Shown: piece by piece, positions 9,859 through 18,692 of the stretch
Layout of the letters: each line of letters starts with the position of its first letter
How positions within the stretch are numbered: the stretch's first letter is position 1
Assembly (NCBI RefSeq): GCF_001975225.1
Contig: NZ_CP019445.1
Span: forward strand, 2,790,001-2,854,000
From: Kosakonia cowanii JCM 10956 = DSM 18146
GTDB lineage: Bacteria; Pseudomonadota; Gammaproteobacteria; Enterobacterales; Enterobacteriaceae
DNA: 64,000 nt
Reading direction: 5' to 3'
The notes under the pieces: model-generated
Told to the model about the DNA's origin: nothing
Databases searched by the model: none
Seen by the model: the letters and a program-made list of their open reading frames with translations, nothing else
Position numbers and translations under genes: made by a program

Positions 9859-9897
9859 GTATGAATTTATATGCAACTATAATGCTTATTTATTTTA
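9859..9897. promoter_or_regulatory. Tandem ARG boxes (ArgR operator) upstream of artJ
   Basis: An 18-bp ARG-box-like palindrome (GTATGAATTTATATGCAA, 9859-9876) is followed three bases later by a weaker AT-rich copy (9880-9897). ARG boxes usually occur as pairs about 3 bp apart and bind hexameric ArgR with arginine. E. coli artJ is repressed by ArgR, so the position 65-105 bases upstream of the start codon is as expected. Confidence 0.65.
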
Positions 9898-9904
9898 TTG
9901 GCGG

Positions 9905-9942
9905 TAAAAATAAAGGCGAGTAATGGGGTCATTAGCTCGCCT
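9905..9942 (-). terminator. Terminator of the artPIQM operon
   Basis: Read on the minus strand, just past the artM stop: a long stem built from 9930-9942 and 9914-9925 (AGGCGAG pairing CTCGCCT, extended by TAATG/CATTA with one bulged base), then a T-rich tract (complement of AAAAATAAA). It separates the artM end from the artJ promoter. Confidence 0.75.
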
Positions 9943-9962
9943 CTACAGATTACCTATGCAGT

Positions 9963-10631
9963 TTAGTTGCGCCGCTCAAACGCCAGCGCTTTGCGCTCAA
10001 TCAGGCGCATCATCAGCGTCAGCAGGCCGTTTACCACCAGATAGATTAAACCGGCTGCGCCAAACACCGTCACATCGTAGGTGCGTCCATACAGCAGCTG
10101 CCCGTGACCCATCACTTCCATCAATGTAATGGTGTAGGCCAGCGACGTACTTTTAAATACCAGCACCACTTCGTTCGAGTAGGAGGAGAGGGCACGTTTA
10201 AACGCGTAGGGCAGCAGGATCGCCAGCGTATCTTTCTTACTCATCCCAAGCGCGCCGCAGGATTGCCACTGCCCATCCGGGATGGCGCGAATAGCACCGT
10301 AGAAGAGCTGCGTGGTATAAGCCGCGCTGTTAAGCGACAGTGCAATGAGCGCACAGAGCCACGGTTCAGAGAGCAGACGCCAGATTGCCGGATAGTTCTG
10401 CAAAGAGGGGAACTGCCCCGGCCCGTAGTAAATCAGGAAGATCTGCACCAGCAGCGGCGTGCCGGTAAAGAGCGTGATATAGGCGCGGACAATCTGCGTC
10501 AGCACCGGCGTTTTCAGCGTCAGCACGATGGTGAAGAGCAGTGAAAGCACCAGCGCGACAATCAGCGAGGCCACCGTCAGCGTCAGGCTGGTGTGCAGCC
10601 CCTTGAACAGCTCGGGCATAAACTCAAGCAT
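9963..10631 (-). CDS. artM: Arginine ABC transporter permease ArtM
   Basis: Inner-membrane permease of the arginine importer, 222 residues as in E. coli. About five hydrophobic helices; the segment ALGMSKKDTLAILLPYAFKRA is the ABC permease EAA loop. Its ATG overlaps the artQ stop (TAATG), so the two permeases are translationally coupled and form the heterodimeric channel with ArtQ. It is the last gene of artPIQM before a rho-independent terminator. Confidence 0.96.
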   Translation of the reverse strand: MLEFMPELFKGLHTSLTLTVASLIVALVLSLLFTIVLTLKTPVLTQIVRAYITLFTGTPLLVQIFLIYYGPGQFPSLQNYPAIWRLLSEPWLCALIALSLNSAAYTTQLFYGAIRAIPDGQWQSCGALGMSKKDTLAILLPYAFKRALSSYSNEVVLVFKSTSLAYTITLMEVMGHGQLLYGRTYDVTVFGAAGLIYLVVNGLLTLMMRLIERKALAFERRN

Positions 10632-11347
10632 TATCCCGGCCTCCGTTCAAAGCGAGTCGCGCGCAGATCGATGCGTTTCAGCACCCACTGGCTGAGCAGG
10701 GTGATCACCAGGTAGATCGCCGCCGCCACGATATACCAGGTAAACGGCTCCTGGGTGCGGGTGGCGATACTTTTTGTTTGCAGCATCAGATCGTTAACGC
10801 TTATCAGCGACACCAGCGCGGTATCTTTCAGCAGCACCAGCCACTGATTACCGAGCCCCGGCAGCGCGTGACGCCACATCTGCGGCATCACCAGGCGAAA
10901 GAAGATCGCCCCTTTCGACAAGCCCAGCGCCTGGCCCGACTCGCGCTGACCCTCAGGCACCGCTTTTAACGCACCGCGCAGGGTTTGCGAGGCATAAGCC
11001 GCGTAGAGCAGGGAGAGGGCGATCACGCCGCAAAGGAACGGGCTGACGTCGAAATTCTCAATCTGCATCTGTACCGGGATCTGCACAACGCCGAGGTTGA
11101 GGGTAAAGCCGTCCGACAGCAACAGCAGCAGCTGTGAGGAGCCGAAATAGATAAACAGCACCACCAGAATCTCTGGCAGGCCGCGTAAAATCGTCACCAG
11201 CGCGGTGCCGATCCAGGCAATCGGTCGCCATTTGACCGACTCCCAGACGGCAAAGATCATCGCCAGCACCAGGCCGATGATCAGCGCGCAGACGGCAAGG
11301 CCGACGGTCATCCCGGCGGCGCTTGCTAATGGAAACATTTCATTCAT
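10631..11347 (-). CDS. artQ: Arginine ABC transporter permease ArtQ
   Basis: Second permease of the arginine importer, 238 residues, the E. coli length, beginning [19 protein letters not shown]. Five predicted membrane helices and the EAA loop [20 protein letters not shown] are visible. It follows artI by 6 bases and overlaps the artM start by one base. Confidence 0.96.
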   Translation of the reverse strand: MNEMFPLASAAGMTVGLAVCALIIGLVLAMIFAVWESVKWRPIAWIGTALVTILRGLPEILVVLFIYFGSSQLLLLLSDGFTLNLGVVQIPVQMQIENFDVSPFLCGVIALSLLYAAYASQTLRGALKAVPEGQRESGQALGLSKGAIFFRLVMPQMWRHALPGLGNQWLVLLKDTALVSLISVNDLMLQTKSIATRTQEPFTWYIVAAAIYLVITLLSQWVLKRIDLRATRFERRPG

Positions 11348-11353
11348 TCAGTA

Positions 11354-12085
11354 TTACTTCTGGAACCATTTGCTGTAGATGGTCTGGTAGGTCCCATCTT
11401 TCTTCACTTTTTCCAGCGCGGCGTTAAATTTCTGCTGCAGCTCGGTGTTACCCTGGCGTACCGCGATACCGAGGCCGGTGCCGAAGTAATCTTTGTCGGT
11501 CACTTTATCGCCGACCGCCGCAAGTTTAGCGTCAGATTTCAGCCACTCGGTCACTACCGCAGTGTCGCCGAAGACAGCATCGATACGGCCATTTTGCAGA
11601 TCCAGACGCGCGTTCTGGTAGCTGTCGTAAGGCACGGTGGTGATTTCCGGGTGCTTATCGGTAATGAATTTCTGGTGCGTGGTGCCATTCTGCACGCCGA
11701 CACGCTTGCCTTTCAGCTGATCGATGCCGGTGAATTTACCCTTCTGGCCAACGAACAGCGCAGAGTTGTCGTAATACGGGGTAGTGAACAGCACCTGTTT
11801 TTCACGCTCCGGCGTGATATCCATCCCGGCCATTACCGCGTCGAAGCGGCGGAATTTCAGGCTCGGGATCAGGCTGTCAAAGGCCTGGTTGGTAAAGGTA
11901 CAGGTGGCGTCGATCTCTTTACACAGGGCGTTCGCCAGATCGACATCGAAACCGACGATTTTGTTATTGGCGTCGGTCGATTCAAACGGAGGGTAGCTCG
12001 CTTCGGTGGCGAAACGGATGGTCTGGGCTGCTGTAGCGCTAAGGCTGATGCTGGCAACAAGTGCGGCGATCAGTAATTTTTTCAT
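11354..12085 (-). CDS. artI: Arginine/basic amino acid binding protein ArtI
   Basis: Periplasmic binding protein of the operon-encoded arginine importer, 243 residues when started at the ATG at 12085 (MKKLLIAALVAS), matching E. coli ArtI. The signal peptide ends near ATAA-QTIRF. The frame is open upstream to 12187 but that part overlaps artP and has no signal-peptide character. Strong similarity to ArtJ (SYPPFES, GFDVDLANALCKE, NGTTHQKFITDKHPE) shows an old duplication retained as two differently regulated genes. It lies 19 bases after artP. Confidence 0.96.
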   Translation of the reverse strand: MKKLLIAALVASISLSATAAQTIRFATEASYPPFESTDANNKIVGFDVDLANALCKEIDATCTFTNQAFDSLIPSLKFRRFDAVMAGMDITPEREKQVLFTTPYYDNSALFVGQKGKFTGIDQLKGKRVGVQNGTTHQKFITDKHPEITTVPYDSYQNARLDLQNGRIDAVFGDTAVVTEWLKSDAKLAAVGDKVTDKDYFGTGLGIAVRQGNTELQQKFNAALEKVKKDGTYQTIYSKWFQK

Positions 12086-12104
12086 TGTCATTATTCCCGA
12101 GTCT

Positions 12105-12833
12105 TCAGTGAGATAGGTAGTATTTAAACGCGTCGGTCTGCGGCGCGGCAAAGCAGCCCGCATCCCCTTGCTCAACAATGTGACCATTTTCCATATACAC
12201 CACGCGACTGGCCGTCTTGCGCGCCACTTCCACTTCGTGGGTCACGATAACTTGCGTAATACCGGTTTGCGACAGCTCGCGAATGATGCTGACGATCTGT
12301 GCGGTGATCTCTGGATCGAGCGCGGCGGTTGGCTCATCAAACAGCAACACCTGCGGCTCCATCATCAGCGCGCGGGCAATTGCCACGCGCTGCTGCTGGC
12401 CGCCGGAAAGGTGCAGCGGATAGCGATCGCTGTAGGGCTTCAGGCGTAAACGCTCGAGCAGCTTTTCGGCGCGCGCCAGCGCCTCATCTTTGCGTAATCC
12501 GAGCACGCGGCACGGCGCTTCAATCAGGTTCTGCTGCACGGTGAGATGCGGCCAAAGATTATATTGCTGAAACACCATGCCCACATTCTGGCGCAATTCG
12601 CGAATCGCACTATCAGAAGGGGTTTTGGCGAAATCGAAATGATTGCCTGCGATGGTCAACTGGCCAGAGCGCGGCATTTCGAGCAGGTTAAGCACGCGCA
12701 GCAGCGAGCTTTTCCCCGCGCCGCTTGGGCCGAGCAGCACCAGCGTTTCACCCTGCGGGCACTCCAGTGTGATATCGAACAGCGCCTGGTGTGCGCCGTA
12801 GAAGCAATTGATGCTGTTTAATTTAATACTCAT
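12105..12833 (-). CDS. artP: Arginine ABC transporter ATP-binding protein ArtP
   Basis: ATPase of the arginine importer, 242 residues from the ATG at 12833 ([15 protein letters not shown]), the E. coli length. Walker [10 protein letters not shown], signature [15 protein letters not shown], Walker [15 protein letters not shown] and the switch histidine in VTHEVEVA are intact. It is the first gene of artPIQM, with an ARG box about 45-60 bases upstream of the start. The open frame further upstream to 12893 runs through the operator and is not used. Confidence 0.96.
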   Translation of the reverse strand: MSIKLNSINCFYGAHQALFDITLECPQGETLVLLGPSGAGKSSLLRVLNLLEMPRSGQLTIAGNHFDFAKTPSDSAIRELRQNVGMVFQQYNLWPHLTVQQNLIEAPCRVLGLRKDEALARAEKLLERLRLKPYSDRYPLHLSGGQQQRVAIARALMMEPQVLLFDEPTAALDPEITAQIVSIIRELSQTGITQVIVTHEVEVARKTASRVVYMENGHIVEQGDAGCFAAPQTDAFKYYLSH

Positions 12834-12876
12834 CGAAGCAGTCTGATAGCAATTGAGGCCGCAAATAGTAACGTTG

Positions 12877-12894
12877 ACAGAATAGTTATGCAAT
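12877..12894. promoter_or_regulatory. ARG box upstream of artP
   Basis: On the minus strand the 18 bases read ATTGCATAACTATTCTGT, close to the ArgR half-site pattern TGAAT-N-ATTCA with the common TGCAT variant. Placement just upstream of the artP start fits arginine repression of artPIQM by ArgR as known in E. coli. A second adjoining box is not obvious. Confidence 0.55.
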
Positions 12895-12976
12895 ATTTGT
12901 GCGTTAAAACTTAAAAATAAACCAAGTTACTACATAAAGTTAGCACATATCACTGGTCGGTGTGGGAACCAGGCAT

Positions 12977-13011
12977 AAATGTCGGCATTCCTCACAGAAT
13001 GCCAGACATTT
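12977..13011 (-). terminator. Hairpin downstream of ybjP (probable terminator)
   Basis: Arms AAATGTCGGCATT (12977-12989) and AATGCCAGACATTT (12998-13011) pair along 13 bases with one bulge. It lies just past the ybjP stop and upstream of the artP promoter. There is no clean T-run after the stem, so termination strength is uncertain. Confidence 0.45.
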
Positions 13012-13042
13012 TACGGGGGTTATTGATGAGTTTAGTCAATAC

Positions 13043-13558
13043 TTAGCGGTGCTCGACCGACTGGCGCAGCGTGCCGGCCGGGGCATGTACCGTGCCGCCG
13101 AGGTAGCGCACATCATCGACCGCCCAGCACTGGCCTTCGCGGATCATCAGCACCTCGTCCTGCCAGCGCTGATCGCCTTTGGTCAACGTCACGCGCAGCG
13201 GGATGTTGCGCGCGTCGCTGTTGGGGATGGTTGAGGCGCTGGCAACATCCGCTTTCTCCGGTGCCAGGTTACGGCTGGAGAAGGGGTCGCCCTTCAGCAG
13301 CACGTTATTGCGCGCGTCGCGGCTGGCGGCGGTAAGCATTTTGCTCAGGTCGTCACTCAGGTAAGGACGCAGCGAAGACCAGTTAGCGCCCGGATGTTCA
13401 ATGCGGTAGTCATAGAATTGCTGTGCCACACTGTCTGGGCCGCCTTCAACACAGGCACCGACGCGTGCGCCGGTATCTTTGAAAGCGGGCTCAACGGTGG
13501 TACAAGCGCTTAACAGCAGCGCGCACGGCATAACAAGAGTCAAAACTGAATAGCGCAT
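13043..13558 (-). CDS. ybjP: Lipoprotein YbjP
   Basis: Lipoprotein of unknown function (DUF3828 type), 171 residues from the ATG at 13558, the E. coli length. The lipobox LLSAC places the lipidated cysteine at residue 19. Conserved segments include QQFYDYRIEHPG, ASASTIPNSDARNIPLRV and GQCWAVDDVRYLGG. The frame continues 11 codons upstream, but MRYSVLTLVMPCALL is the normal signal start. It is divergent from amiD with about 100 bp between them. Confidence 0.93.
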   Translation of the reverse strand: MRYSVLTLVMPCALLLSACTTVEPAFKDTGARVGACVEGGPDSVAQQFYDYRIEHPGANWSSLRPYLSDDLSKMLTAASRDARNNVLLKGDPFSSRNLAPEKADVASASTIPNSDARNIPLRVTLTKGDQRWQDEVLMIREGQCWAVDDVRYLGGTVHAPAGTLRQSVEHR

Positions 13559-13658
13559 AATGATTTCCTTATTTCTGTTCAGAAGTCGCAACCTTTCAAG
13601 AATAGTGTATTGCTCTCATAATGTGTCTGGTAACGCATTGATGGTTAAAAGGAGAAGC

Positions 13659-14504
13659 ATGAAAACGTGGGGAATAGTGCTACTGGCGCTGATACTGGCA
13701 GGCTGTGCCAGCGATAAAAAAGATGACAACAAAGGCGTTATTGAGAAACCTGGCTATCAACTGGTGACCCGTTATCAGGCGCAAGCGGCTTATCCCCGCA
13801 TCAAGGTGCTGGTGATCCATTATACGGCAGATGATTTTGATGTCTCGTTGACTACACTGCTCGGCAAAGATGTCAGTTCGCACTACTTAATCCCGGCCAA
13901 TCCGCCGCGAGAAAAGGGTAAACCGCGCATCTGGCAGCTGGTGCCGGAGCAGAAACTGGCGTGGCATGCGGGGGCCAGCTTCTGGCGTGGATCGACGCGC
14001 ATTAACGACACTTCAATCGGCATTGAGCTGGAAAACCGCGGCTGGCAGAAGACGTCGGGCGGCAAAACCTTCGTTCCTTTTGCGCAGGCACAAATCAATG
14101 CGTTGATTCCGCTGGTAAAAGATATCGTCGCGCGTTACAACATCCCGCCGCAGAATGTGGTGGCGCATGCGGACATCGCCCCGCAGCGCAAAGACGATCC
14201 CGGCCCGCAGTTTCCCTGGCAGGTGCTAGCCGCGCAGGGGATTGGCGCATGGCCCGATCCGGCGCGGGTGGCCTTTTACCTCAATGGCCGCGCGGAGTAC
14301 ACGCGGGTCAGCAACGCGGCACTGCTCGACCTGCTGGCGCGTTACGGGTATGACGTCAAATCGTATATGACACCGCTGCAACAAAAGCGGGTCATCATGG
14401 CATTTCAAATGCATTTTCGCCCGGCGAAGTGGGACGGCGTAGCTGACGCCGAAAGCTTAGCGATCGCCGAGGCTTTACTGGAAAAATATGGTCAGGCAGA
14501 GTGA
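13659..14504 (+). CDS. amiD: N-acetylmuramoyl-L-alanine amidase AmiD
   Basis: Zinc-dependent outer-membrane lipoprotein that cleaves the amide bond between N-acetylmuramic acid and L-alanine, including in anhydro-muropeptides. The start at 13659 has GGAG upstream; the lipobox LAGC puts the lipidated Cys at 16. The amidase_2 domain shows HYTADD (H54), IGIELEN (E123), and AHADIAPQRKDDPGP (H170, D180), matching the zinc and catalytic residues of the family; the C-terminal PGB_1-like domain ends at EALLEKYGQ. It has 281 residues compared with 276 in E. coli, the extra ones being in the KKDDNK linker after the lipobox. Confidence 0.95.
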   Translation: MKTWGIVLLALILAGCASDKKDDNKGVIEKPGYQLVTRYQAQAAYPRIKVLVIHYTADDFDVSLTTLLGKDVSSHYLIPANPPREKGKPRIWQLVPEQKLAWHAGASFWRGSTRINDTSIGIELENRGWQKTSGGKTFVPFAQAQINALIPLVKDIVARYNIPPQNVVAHADIAPQRKDDPGPQFPWQVLAAQGIGAWPDPARVAFYLNGRAEYTRVSNAALLDLLARYGYDVKSYMTPLQQKRVIMAFQMHFRPAKWDGVADAESLAIAEALLEKYGQAE

Positions 14505-14533
14505 TCTCTGCCGACCGGCTTATGACGAGGTCA

Positions 14534-15100
14534 ATGGAGATGGGTTTACGCATCCTTACCGGCGCGCTGCTGATGGCGGCTTTTACCGCCCACAGTGCGC
14601 CGACACCGCCCTTTAGCTGTGCTTACTGGGATAAAAAAACGGACAACGTCGAGACCCTCGCTAACTGCGCCACCCTGCAGGAGGGCAAGTTGCTGTTTCT
14701 GCCGGAGTTGTTCGAAAAGAGCCAGGCTGTGGATGGCATGTCGTGGGTTGGCTTATATGACTACACCCGCCAGGCCGGGCTGCCGGATGCCGATTACTAT
14801 GTCCGCGCGCCGGATCGCTACCTGCCGGTAGTGCATTTCGATAACGGGCCGGACTGGTTTGTCGAAGGGCTGGTACGCGCCCGGCAGAATGGCAAGGTGG
14901 GTTACTGGGACGATTCGTTCCGCAACCATATTGCGCCGCAGTTTGATTACGCCTGGCAGTTTCAGGAGGGTAAAGCGCTGGTCTGTAACGGCTGCAAGCC
15001 GCAGCGCGAGGGAGAACATATGGCGCTGGGCGGCGGTGAGTGGTTTTACATTAATAAAAACGGCCAGCGGGTTTCCGAGATCAGATCCGGGCCGTTTTAA
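14534..15100 (+). CDS. Exported WG-motif protein of unknown function
   Basis: Small exported protein, 188 residues from the ATG at 14534. An N-terminal signal peptide (GLRILTGALLMAAFTAHSA, cleavage near SA-PTPPF) is followed by WG-repeat-like segments: KVGYWDDSFRNHIAPQFDYAWQFQEGKALVCNGC is the typical (K)xGyxd..g..vip..yd.a..F.eG.A.V pattern. Four cysteines in the mature part (CAYW, NCAT, CNGC) could form disulfides. The frame is open from a GTG at 14501 that overlaps the amiD stop, so coupling to amiD is possible; candidate starts at 14522, 14534 and 14540 differ only before the signal core. I know no K-12 gene at this position. It ends five bases before the convergent ybjS stop. Confidence 0.75.
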   Translation: MEMGLRILTGALLMAAFTAHSAPTPPFSCAYWDKKTDNVETLANCATLQEGKLLFLPELFEKSQAVDGMSWVGLYDYTRQAGLPDADYYVRAPDRYLPVVHFDNGPDWFVEGLVRARQNGKVGYWDDSFRNHIAPQFDYAWQFQEGKALVCNGCKPQREGEHMALGGGEWFYINKNGQRVSEIRSGPF

Positions 15101-15105
15101 GTCCC

Positions 15106-16119
15106 TTAGCGGTGCAGCTTGCCGTGATCTTTTAGCCAGAACGCCGTGCGTCTGATGCCCTCATCGAGCGTCACAATCGGCGTGTAGCCCAACTCCTGCT
15201 GCGCGCGTTTGATATCCAGGGTGAAATCAAAATTGAGCTTCGAGACGCCATAGTGCGTAAAGGCGGGCTCTTTCGCGCGCTTGTCGCCGAAGCGCTCCAT
15301 ACTGCGGGCCACCATATCCAGCATGGTATAGGGCACGGAGCGAATACGGCAGTCGATGCCCAGCTCATCGATCAGTGTCTGCACAATGGTGCGCAGCGAG
15401 CGCGGTTCGCCGTTGGTGATATTAAAAGCGCGCCCGGAGGGAAGAGCGTCGCATTCCGGCTGGCTCGCCAGCCACATCGCATGCACCGCATTTTCGTAAT
15501 AGGTCATATCGACCAGCGCATCCCCGCCGCGCGGCAGCAGCACGCTGCGGTAGTGCTGCATCATCTGCGCCAGCCGCGGGATAAAGACTTTATCGTGCGG
15601 GCCAAACAGGCTCTGCGGGCGCAAAATGGTGAAGCGGGTTTGCGGGTTCGCCTGCGCCAGCAGATCGATAACCTGCTCACCGGCGGCTTTACTGCGGGCA
15701 AACTCGTTGGCGAAACGCCGCGGGCGGAAGGCTTCGTCAATGTCGCGGTGGTGGTGATAGTCGAAATAGAGCGACGGCGAGGAGATATGGATAAAGTTAC
15801 GCACGCCCCAGGCAACCGCCCATTCGCCGAGACGGCGCGTGGCGCGCACGTTGGCGAGATCAAACGCTTCCTGAGTACCCCAGGGCGAGGTAAAACTCGA
15901 GCAGTGCCACAATGTGTCGATACCCGCGAGCATCACTTTCGCCTGCGAAGAGACCAGCTGGGTTAAATCCGCCGGTACAAACTCAGCGCCCATCTTGCAG
16001 AGCAGCTTGCCCATCGCTTCGTTGCGGCCCGTCGCCCGGACTGCAATGCCTTTTTGCCGCAGATATTCGACCGCGTTTCGGCCTAAACCGCTGGTTGCGC
16101 CCGTGACCAGAACCTTCAT
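15106..16119 (-). CDS. ybjS: NAD(P)-dependent epimerase/reductase YbjS
   Basis: Extended short-chain dehydrogenase/reductase of unknown substrate, 337 residues as in E. coli. The Rossmann motif [12 protein letters not shown] starts at residue 5, and the substrate-side segment YFDYHHHRD plus [18 protein letters not shown] resemble 3-beta-hydroxysteroid dehydrogenase/isomerase-type enzymes. It is convergent with the WG-motif gene and lies downstream of ybjT with a 90-bp gap. Confidence 0.94.
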   Translation of the reverse strand: MKVLVTGATSGLGRNAVEYLRQKGIAVRATGRNEAMGKLLCKMGAEFVPADLTQLVSSQAKVMLAGIDTLWHCSSFTSPWGTQEAFDLANVRATRRLGEWAVAWGVRNFIHISSPSLYFDYHHHRDIDEAFRPRRFANEFARSKAAGEQVIDLLAQANPQTRFTILRPQSLFGPHDKVFIPRLAQMMQHYRSVLLPRGGDALVDMTYYENAVHAMWLASQPECDALPSGRAFNITNGEPRSLRTIVQTLIDELGIDCRIRSVPYTMLDMVARSMERFGDKRAKEPAFTHYGVSKLNFDFTLDIKRAQQELGYTPIVTLDEGIRRTAFWLKDHGKLHR

Positions 16120-16209
16120 AGCAATCCACTGTGTTAAGCGTTTATCGCGCGCATTCTTTCGTGAATCACGTCCTGATGCAATGGGATTGTTAAAAGAAAG
16201 GCGATGGGC

Positions 16210-17646
16210 TCAGACTTTTTCACTGCCTTTTTCCGCAAGGCTGGCGATACGTTGCGCCATACCGCGAAAAATAAACAGATGCGCCGGAAACATCAGCAGC
16301 CAGTAAAAAAGCCCCGGCATACCGTGCGGATGCCACCAGGCGCGCACATCCAGCACCCGGCAATCACCCTTATCCGTCACGGTAAAAACTAACCGCCCAA
16401 GCCCCGGCGCTTTCATGCCAAACAGCAGGGCAAGCTGCTGCTCCGGCTCAACGATAATCACCTTCCAGCTGTCTACTGCATCGCCAACCTGCAAATAAGG
16501 GCGTTGCGGCCGCCCGTGCGCCAGTTTATGGCCGATAAGCCTGTCGAGCGCGGCGCGGGTTTGCCACAGAGGATTGCCAAAAAAGTAGCGCTCTTTGCCG
16601 CCGATACCGTTGATCACCTGCCATAACGCCTGCGCGCTGGCCTGGGTGGTGACGCTGAAACCGGCCTGCTTCGGGTAGTAGCCATATTGCGGACGCCAGC
16701 GGGAGAAAGCCTGCGGATCGTAGCCCCAGTCGCTGGAGTTCACCAGCTTCTCCTCCTCCTTGAGCGTCCGGCGCACCGCTTCATCAAAGGGGATCAGCGT
16801 TTGCGGAATTAACGCGCGCAGGGCGCGGTCATCCGCCAGCAGGTCATGTTTCAGCCCCTGGATTAACGCTTTCGCAATAGAGGGCGGCACGGAGGTGATG
16901 AGGTGTAAAAACCACACCGAGATAAGCCGCGTCGGCAGCGGTAGCGGGATAAGGGGGCGCTTGACGCCGCTCACCGCCATAAAGCGGATAAACTGCTGCT
17001 GATAGGTGAGCACCTCCGGCCCCGCGGCTTCAAACACCCGGTGCGTGTTGGCCGGATGGTTGAGCAACTCAAGCAGGTAGTGCAGCAGATTTTCCAGCGC
17101 GATAGGGGTAGTGCGCGAGCGCACCCAGCGCGGTGGGGTCAGCACCGGCAGGTTAAAGACCATGTCGCGCATCACCTCAAACGCCGCCGAACCGGCACCA
17201 ACAATGATCCCGGCGCGCAGCTCGGTGACCGGCACGCCCGCGGCGCGCAGCAGATCGCCGGTGTACTGGCGGGCCAGCAGATGATCGGAGTCGCTTCCCT
17301 CGTGCGCTTGCAGGGAGCTGAGGTAGATCACCTGTTTCACACCGGAGCCCTGTAGCGCATCGCGCACATTAAGGGCGATCTGCCGCTCATGGGCGACAAA
17401 GTCGCCGCTCTCGCCCATGCTGTGCACCAGATAGTAGAGGGTATCGACATCCTCCAGCAGCGCGGGCAGCGCCTGCGGCCAGAAGAGGTCAATCTCATGC
17501 AGCGAGACATTCGCCAGCGCCAGCTTTCGCAGCCGCCCTAAGCGCCGCGCCGCGGCTTTAACCTGATGACCCTGCTCACTGAGGGCTGTTACCAGCCGCT
17601 GCCCGATATAGCCGCTGGCACCGAGCACTGCTATCCGCTGCGCCAC
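16210..17646 (-). CDS. ybjT: NAD(P)-binding protein YbjT with DUF2867 domain
   Basis: Atypical SDR-family protein, 478 residues (E. coli 476). An N-terminal NAD(P)-binding fold ([13 protein letters not shown]) spans about residues 1-290, followed by a DUF2867 domain with [22 protein letters not shown] and a hydrophobic C-terminal segment ([19 protein letters not shown]). Substrate unknown. It starts nine bases after the ltaE stop, continuing the poxB-ltaE-ybjT run. Confidence 0.94.
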   Translation of the reverse strand: MAQRIAVLGASGYIGQRLVTALSEQGHQVKAAARRLGRLRKLALANVSLHEIDLFWPQALPALLEDVDTLYYLVHSMGESGDFVAHERQIALNVRDALQGSGVKQVIYLSSLQAHEGSDSDHLLARQYTGDLLRAAGVPVTELRAGIIVGAGSAAFEVMRDMVFNLPVLTPPRWVRSRTTPIALENLLHYLLELLNHPANTHRVFEAAGPEVLTYQQQFIRFMAVSGVKRPLIPLPLPTRLISVWFLHLITSVPPSIAKALIQGLKHDLLADDRALRALIPQTLIPFDEAVRRTLKEEEKLVNSSDWGYDPQAFSRWRPQYGYYPKQAGFSVTTQASAQALWQVINGIGGKERYFFGNPLWQTRAALDRLIGHKLAHGRPQRPYLQVGDAVDSWKVIIVEPEQQLALLFGMKAPGLGRLVFTVTDKGDCRVLDVRAWWHPHGMPGLFYWLLMFPAHLFIFRGMAQRIASLAEKGSEKV

Positions 17647-17655
17647 ATTTTCTCC

Positions 17656-18654
17656 TTAGCGCTGCAAAAAGGCCTGCCAGTGGTGAACCACCTCGCCAAG
17701 CTGCTGGCGGCTGACATCAAGATGCGTCACCAGCCGCACCACGCTGCCTGCGGTGATCGTCACCCCGCGCTCGCGCATAAACGCGCCCAGCGCCTGGGCG
17801 TTATCCCCGACGCGGATAAACACCATATTGGTGTCGTGGCGCATCACGTCGACGCCGAGTTCGCGCAGTTGTGTCGCCAGCCAGGCGGCGTTCTCATGAT
17901 CCTCTTTCAGCCGCTCAACGTTGTTTTTCAGCGCATAGAGCCCGGCTGCGGCAAGAAAGCCCGCCTGGCGCATACCGCCGCCAGTCATCTTGCGCCAGCG
18001 GTTAGCGCGGGCGATATAGGCTTTATCGCCGACCAGCAGCGAGCCAACCGGCGTGCCGAGACCTTTGGAGAGGCAGATGGTGAAGGAGTCGCAATATTGC
18101 GCGATCGCTTTCAAATCGCAGCCATACTCCACCAGCGCATTAAAGATGCGCGCGCCGTCAATGTGCAGCGCCAGCCCGTGCTCGCGGGTGAAATTCCAGG
18201 CCTGTTGCAGGTAGTCGCGCGGCAGCACTTTGCCGTTATGGGTGTTTTCAAGGCTCAGCAGTTTAGTGCGGGCAAAGTGGATATCGTCAGCTTTGATTTT
18301 GGCCGCGACCTTATCCAGCGGCAGCGTGCCGTCGGCGGCAGCATCAATCGGCTGGGGCTGAATACTGCCGAGCACCGCCGCACCGCCCGCTTCGTAGAGA
18401 TAATTATGCGCGCCCTGGCCGACGATGTACTCTTCGCCGCGTTCGCAGTGGCTGAGCAGGGCGACCAGGTTAGCTTGTGTGCCGGTAGGTAAAAAGAGGG
18501 CGGCCTCTTTGCCGCTCAGTTCAGCGGCGTAGGCCTGAAGTTCGTTAACCGTTGGGTCATCGCCATACACATCATCCCCGACCGGGGCGGCCATCATTGC
18601 CTCCAGCATGGCGCGTCCAGGTCGGGTCACGGTGTCACTGCGTAAATCAATCAC
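17656..18654 (-). CDS. ltaE: Low-specificity L-threonine aldolase LtaE
   Basis: PLP enzyme that splits L-threonine and L-allo-threonine into glycine and acetaldehyde. It has 332 residues (E. coli 333). The opening MIDLRSDTVTRPGRAML, the LENTHNGKVLPRDYL motif, and FTICLSKGLGTPVGSLLVG with the PLP lysine are all characteristic. It follows poxB by 38 bases and precedes ybjT by nine, so the three are probably co-transcribed. Confidence 0.96.
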   Translation of the reverse strand: MIDLRSDTVTRPGRAMLEAMMAAPVGDDVYGDDPTVNELQAYAAELSGKEAALFLPTGTQANLVALLSHCERGEEYIVGQGAHNYLYEAGGAAVLGSIQPQPIDAAADGTLPLDKVAAKIKADDIHFARTKLLSLENTHNGKVLPRDYLQQAWNFTREHGLALHIDGARIFNALVEYGCDLKAIAQYCDSFTICLSKGLGTPVGSLLVGDKAYIARANRWRKMTGGGMRQAGFLAAAGLYALKNNVERLKEDHENAAWLATQLRELGVDVMRHDTNMVFIRVGDNAQALGAFMRERGVTITAGSVVRLVTHLDVSRQQLGEVVHHWQAFLQR

Positions 18655-18692
18655 GGCATTTCCTTATCTTGCGATGGGTAATGCCCTCTGTT

